64,000 nt of DNA, taken from the NCBI GenBank assembly GCA_963698015.1, contig OY969109.1, positions 2,108,001 through 2,172,000 on the forward strand. Reading direction: 5' to 3'. Below the pieces are notes generated by a model. It worked only from the letters and a program-made list of their open reading frames with translations. It was not told the DNA's origin and searched no databases. Made by a program: the position numbers and the translations under genes. Shown piece after piece: positions 63,722 to 64,000 of this stretch; position 1 is the stretch's first letter; every line of letters begins with the position of its first letter. Source of the stretch: VAXT01 sp963698015. GTDB taxonomy: Bacteria; Actinomycetota; Thermoleophilia; Gaiellales; Gaiellaceae.

Positions 63722-63771
63722 GCGCACAACCTAACGCGAGCGCTCGCGAGACCCCTTTAGGCTCCACCGCC

Positions 63772-64000
63772 ATGGATCTCCGCGCGGAAGCGCTCGAGAG
63801 GCTTGTCGTCGGCGCGGCGAAACCGTACATCGACGAGGACACGGATCGCGTCGCTGCCGAGCAGTACTTCGCCGATGTCGAGCCGGACGCGGGCAGGCTC
63901 GGGACATTGCTCGCCGATACGCATCGGGAGCAGCCGCGCTACAGCCCGGCGACCGAGCTCTACCCCTGGGTCGACCTTCAGCCGGACCGCAAGGTTCGGA
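63772..64000 (+). CDS. 5' part of an unidentified gene (cut by the window end)
   Basis: 76 codons from ATG 63772: MDLRAEALERLVVGAAKPYI, then DEDTDRVAAEQYFADVEPDA and YSPATELYPWVDLQPDRKV. A soluble enzyme-like N-terminus; the YPWVDLQPD segment recalls bacterial endonuclease-type proteins, but I cannot assign a family. It is divergent from the HD gene cluster. Confidence 0.55.
   Translation, partial: MDLRAEALERLVVGAAKPYIDEDTDRVAAEQYFADVEPDAGRLGTLLADTHREQPRYSPATELYPWVDLQPDRKVR

Noticed and set aside
1..64000. CRISPR arrays or a prophage
   Set aside because: No evenly spaced identical repeats with unique spacers, no cas genes and no structural, integrase or terminase genes; the holin-X-like protein belongs to an envelope operon.

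Overview
The window is a GC-rich chromosomal segment that reads as a deep-branching actinobacterium, most likely class Thermoleophilia (Gaiellales/Solirubrobacterales). This is inferred from secreted proteins with PASTA-like C-termini, an Excalibur domain, DUF2332, DUF3618/DUF4235 envelope genes, GTG/TTG starts and the translation-gene order. No tRNA, rRNA, CRISPR array, transposase or phage structural gene was recognised.

Layout. 0-6.4 kb: end of an unidentified gene, a secreted PQQ-type sugar dehydrogenase fused to a blue-copper domain and a 108-proline tract, a second secreted proline-rich protein, a coiled-coil protein, a CBS protein, a DNRLRE-like protein and an XRE-TPR regulator. 6.5-18.5 kb: thrS, infC-rpmI-rplT, a DUF2332 protein, an rRNA methyltransferase, a MOSC protein, two tandem methyltransferases, pheS-pheT, a cyclic-nucleotide-binding protein and two cupredoxin-like proteins. 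18.5-24.9 kb: a five-gene membrane operon ending in a YihY/BrkB protein, argR with a terminator, a REC-GAF-GGDEF-REC-HD-GYP protein and a sulfite-oxidase-family enzyme. 25-33 kb: a 2-oxoacid dehydrogenase complex (E1alpha, E1beta, E2) with lpd 3 kb downstream, separated by acetyltransferases and a phosphotransferase. 33-45.4 kb: ordinary accessory genes (SNase, MFS, queF, an RHH/PIN toxin-antitoxin pair, DUF6569), two gene remnants, and a candidate structured RNA with its own promoter and U-rich tail (33.50-33.65 kb).

45.8-63.0 kb is a one-strand defence island. It holds a sigma factor, an unknown partner, an ImmA/IrrE peptidase, a type III Mod and Res, a DUF6361 protein, a phospholipase-D-type nuclease, an SNF2-like helicase and a TM0106-type RecB nuclease/UPF1 helicase. 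Start/stop overlaps of 4-14 bases join most of them, so the island looks like one or two transcription units: a small regulatory cassette, then modification/restriction, then a second nuclease-helicase module. A small-alarmone-hydrolase-type HD gene converges on its end.

Sequence quality matters here. Single-base indels break thrS, pheT, pdhB and several other genes about once per few kb. From 47.68 to 59.05 kb they occur dozens of times, while every catalytic motif survives. I read these mainly as consensus errors, worst where coverage of the island was probably low, so products are described after mentally restoring the frame. Real decay of the island is the alternative.
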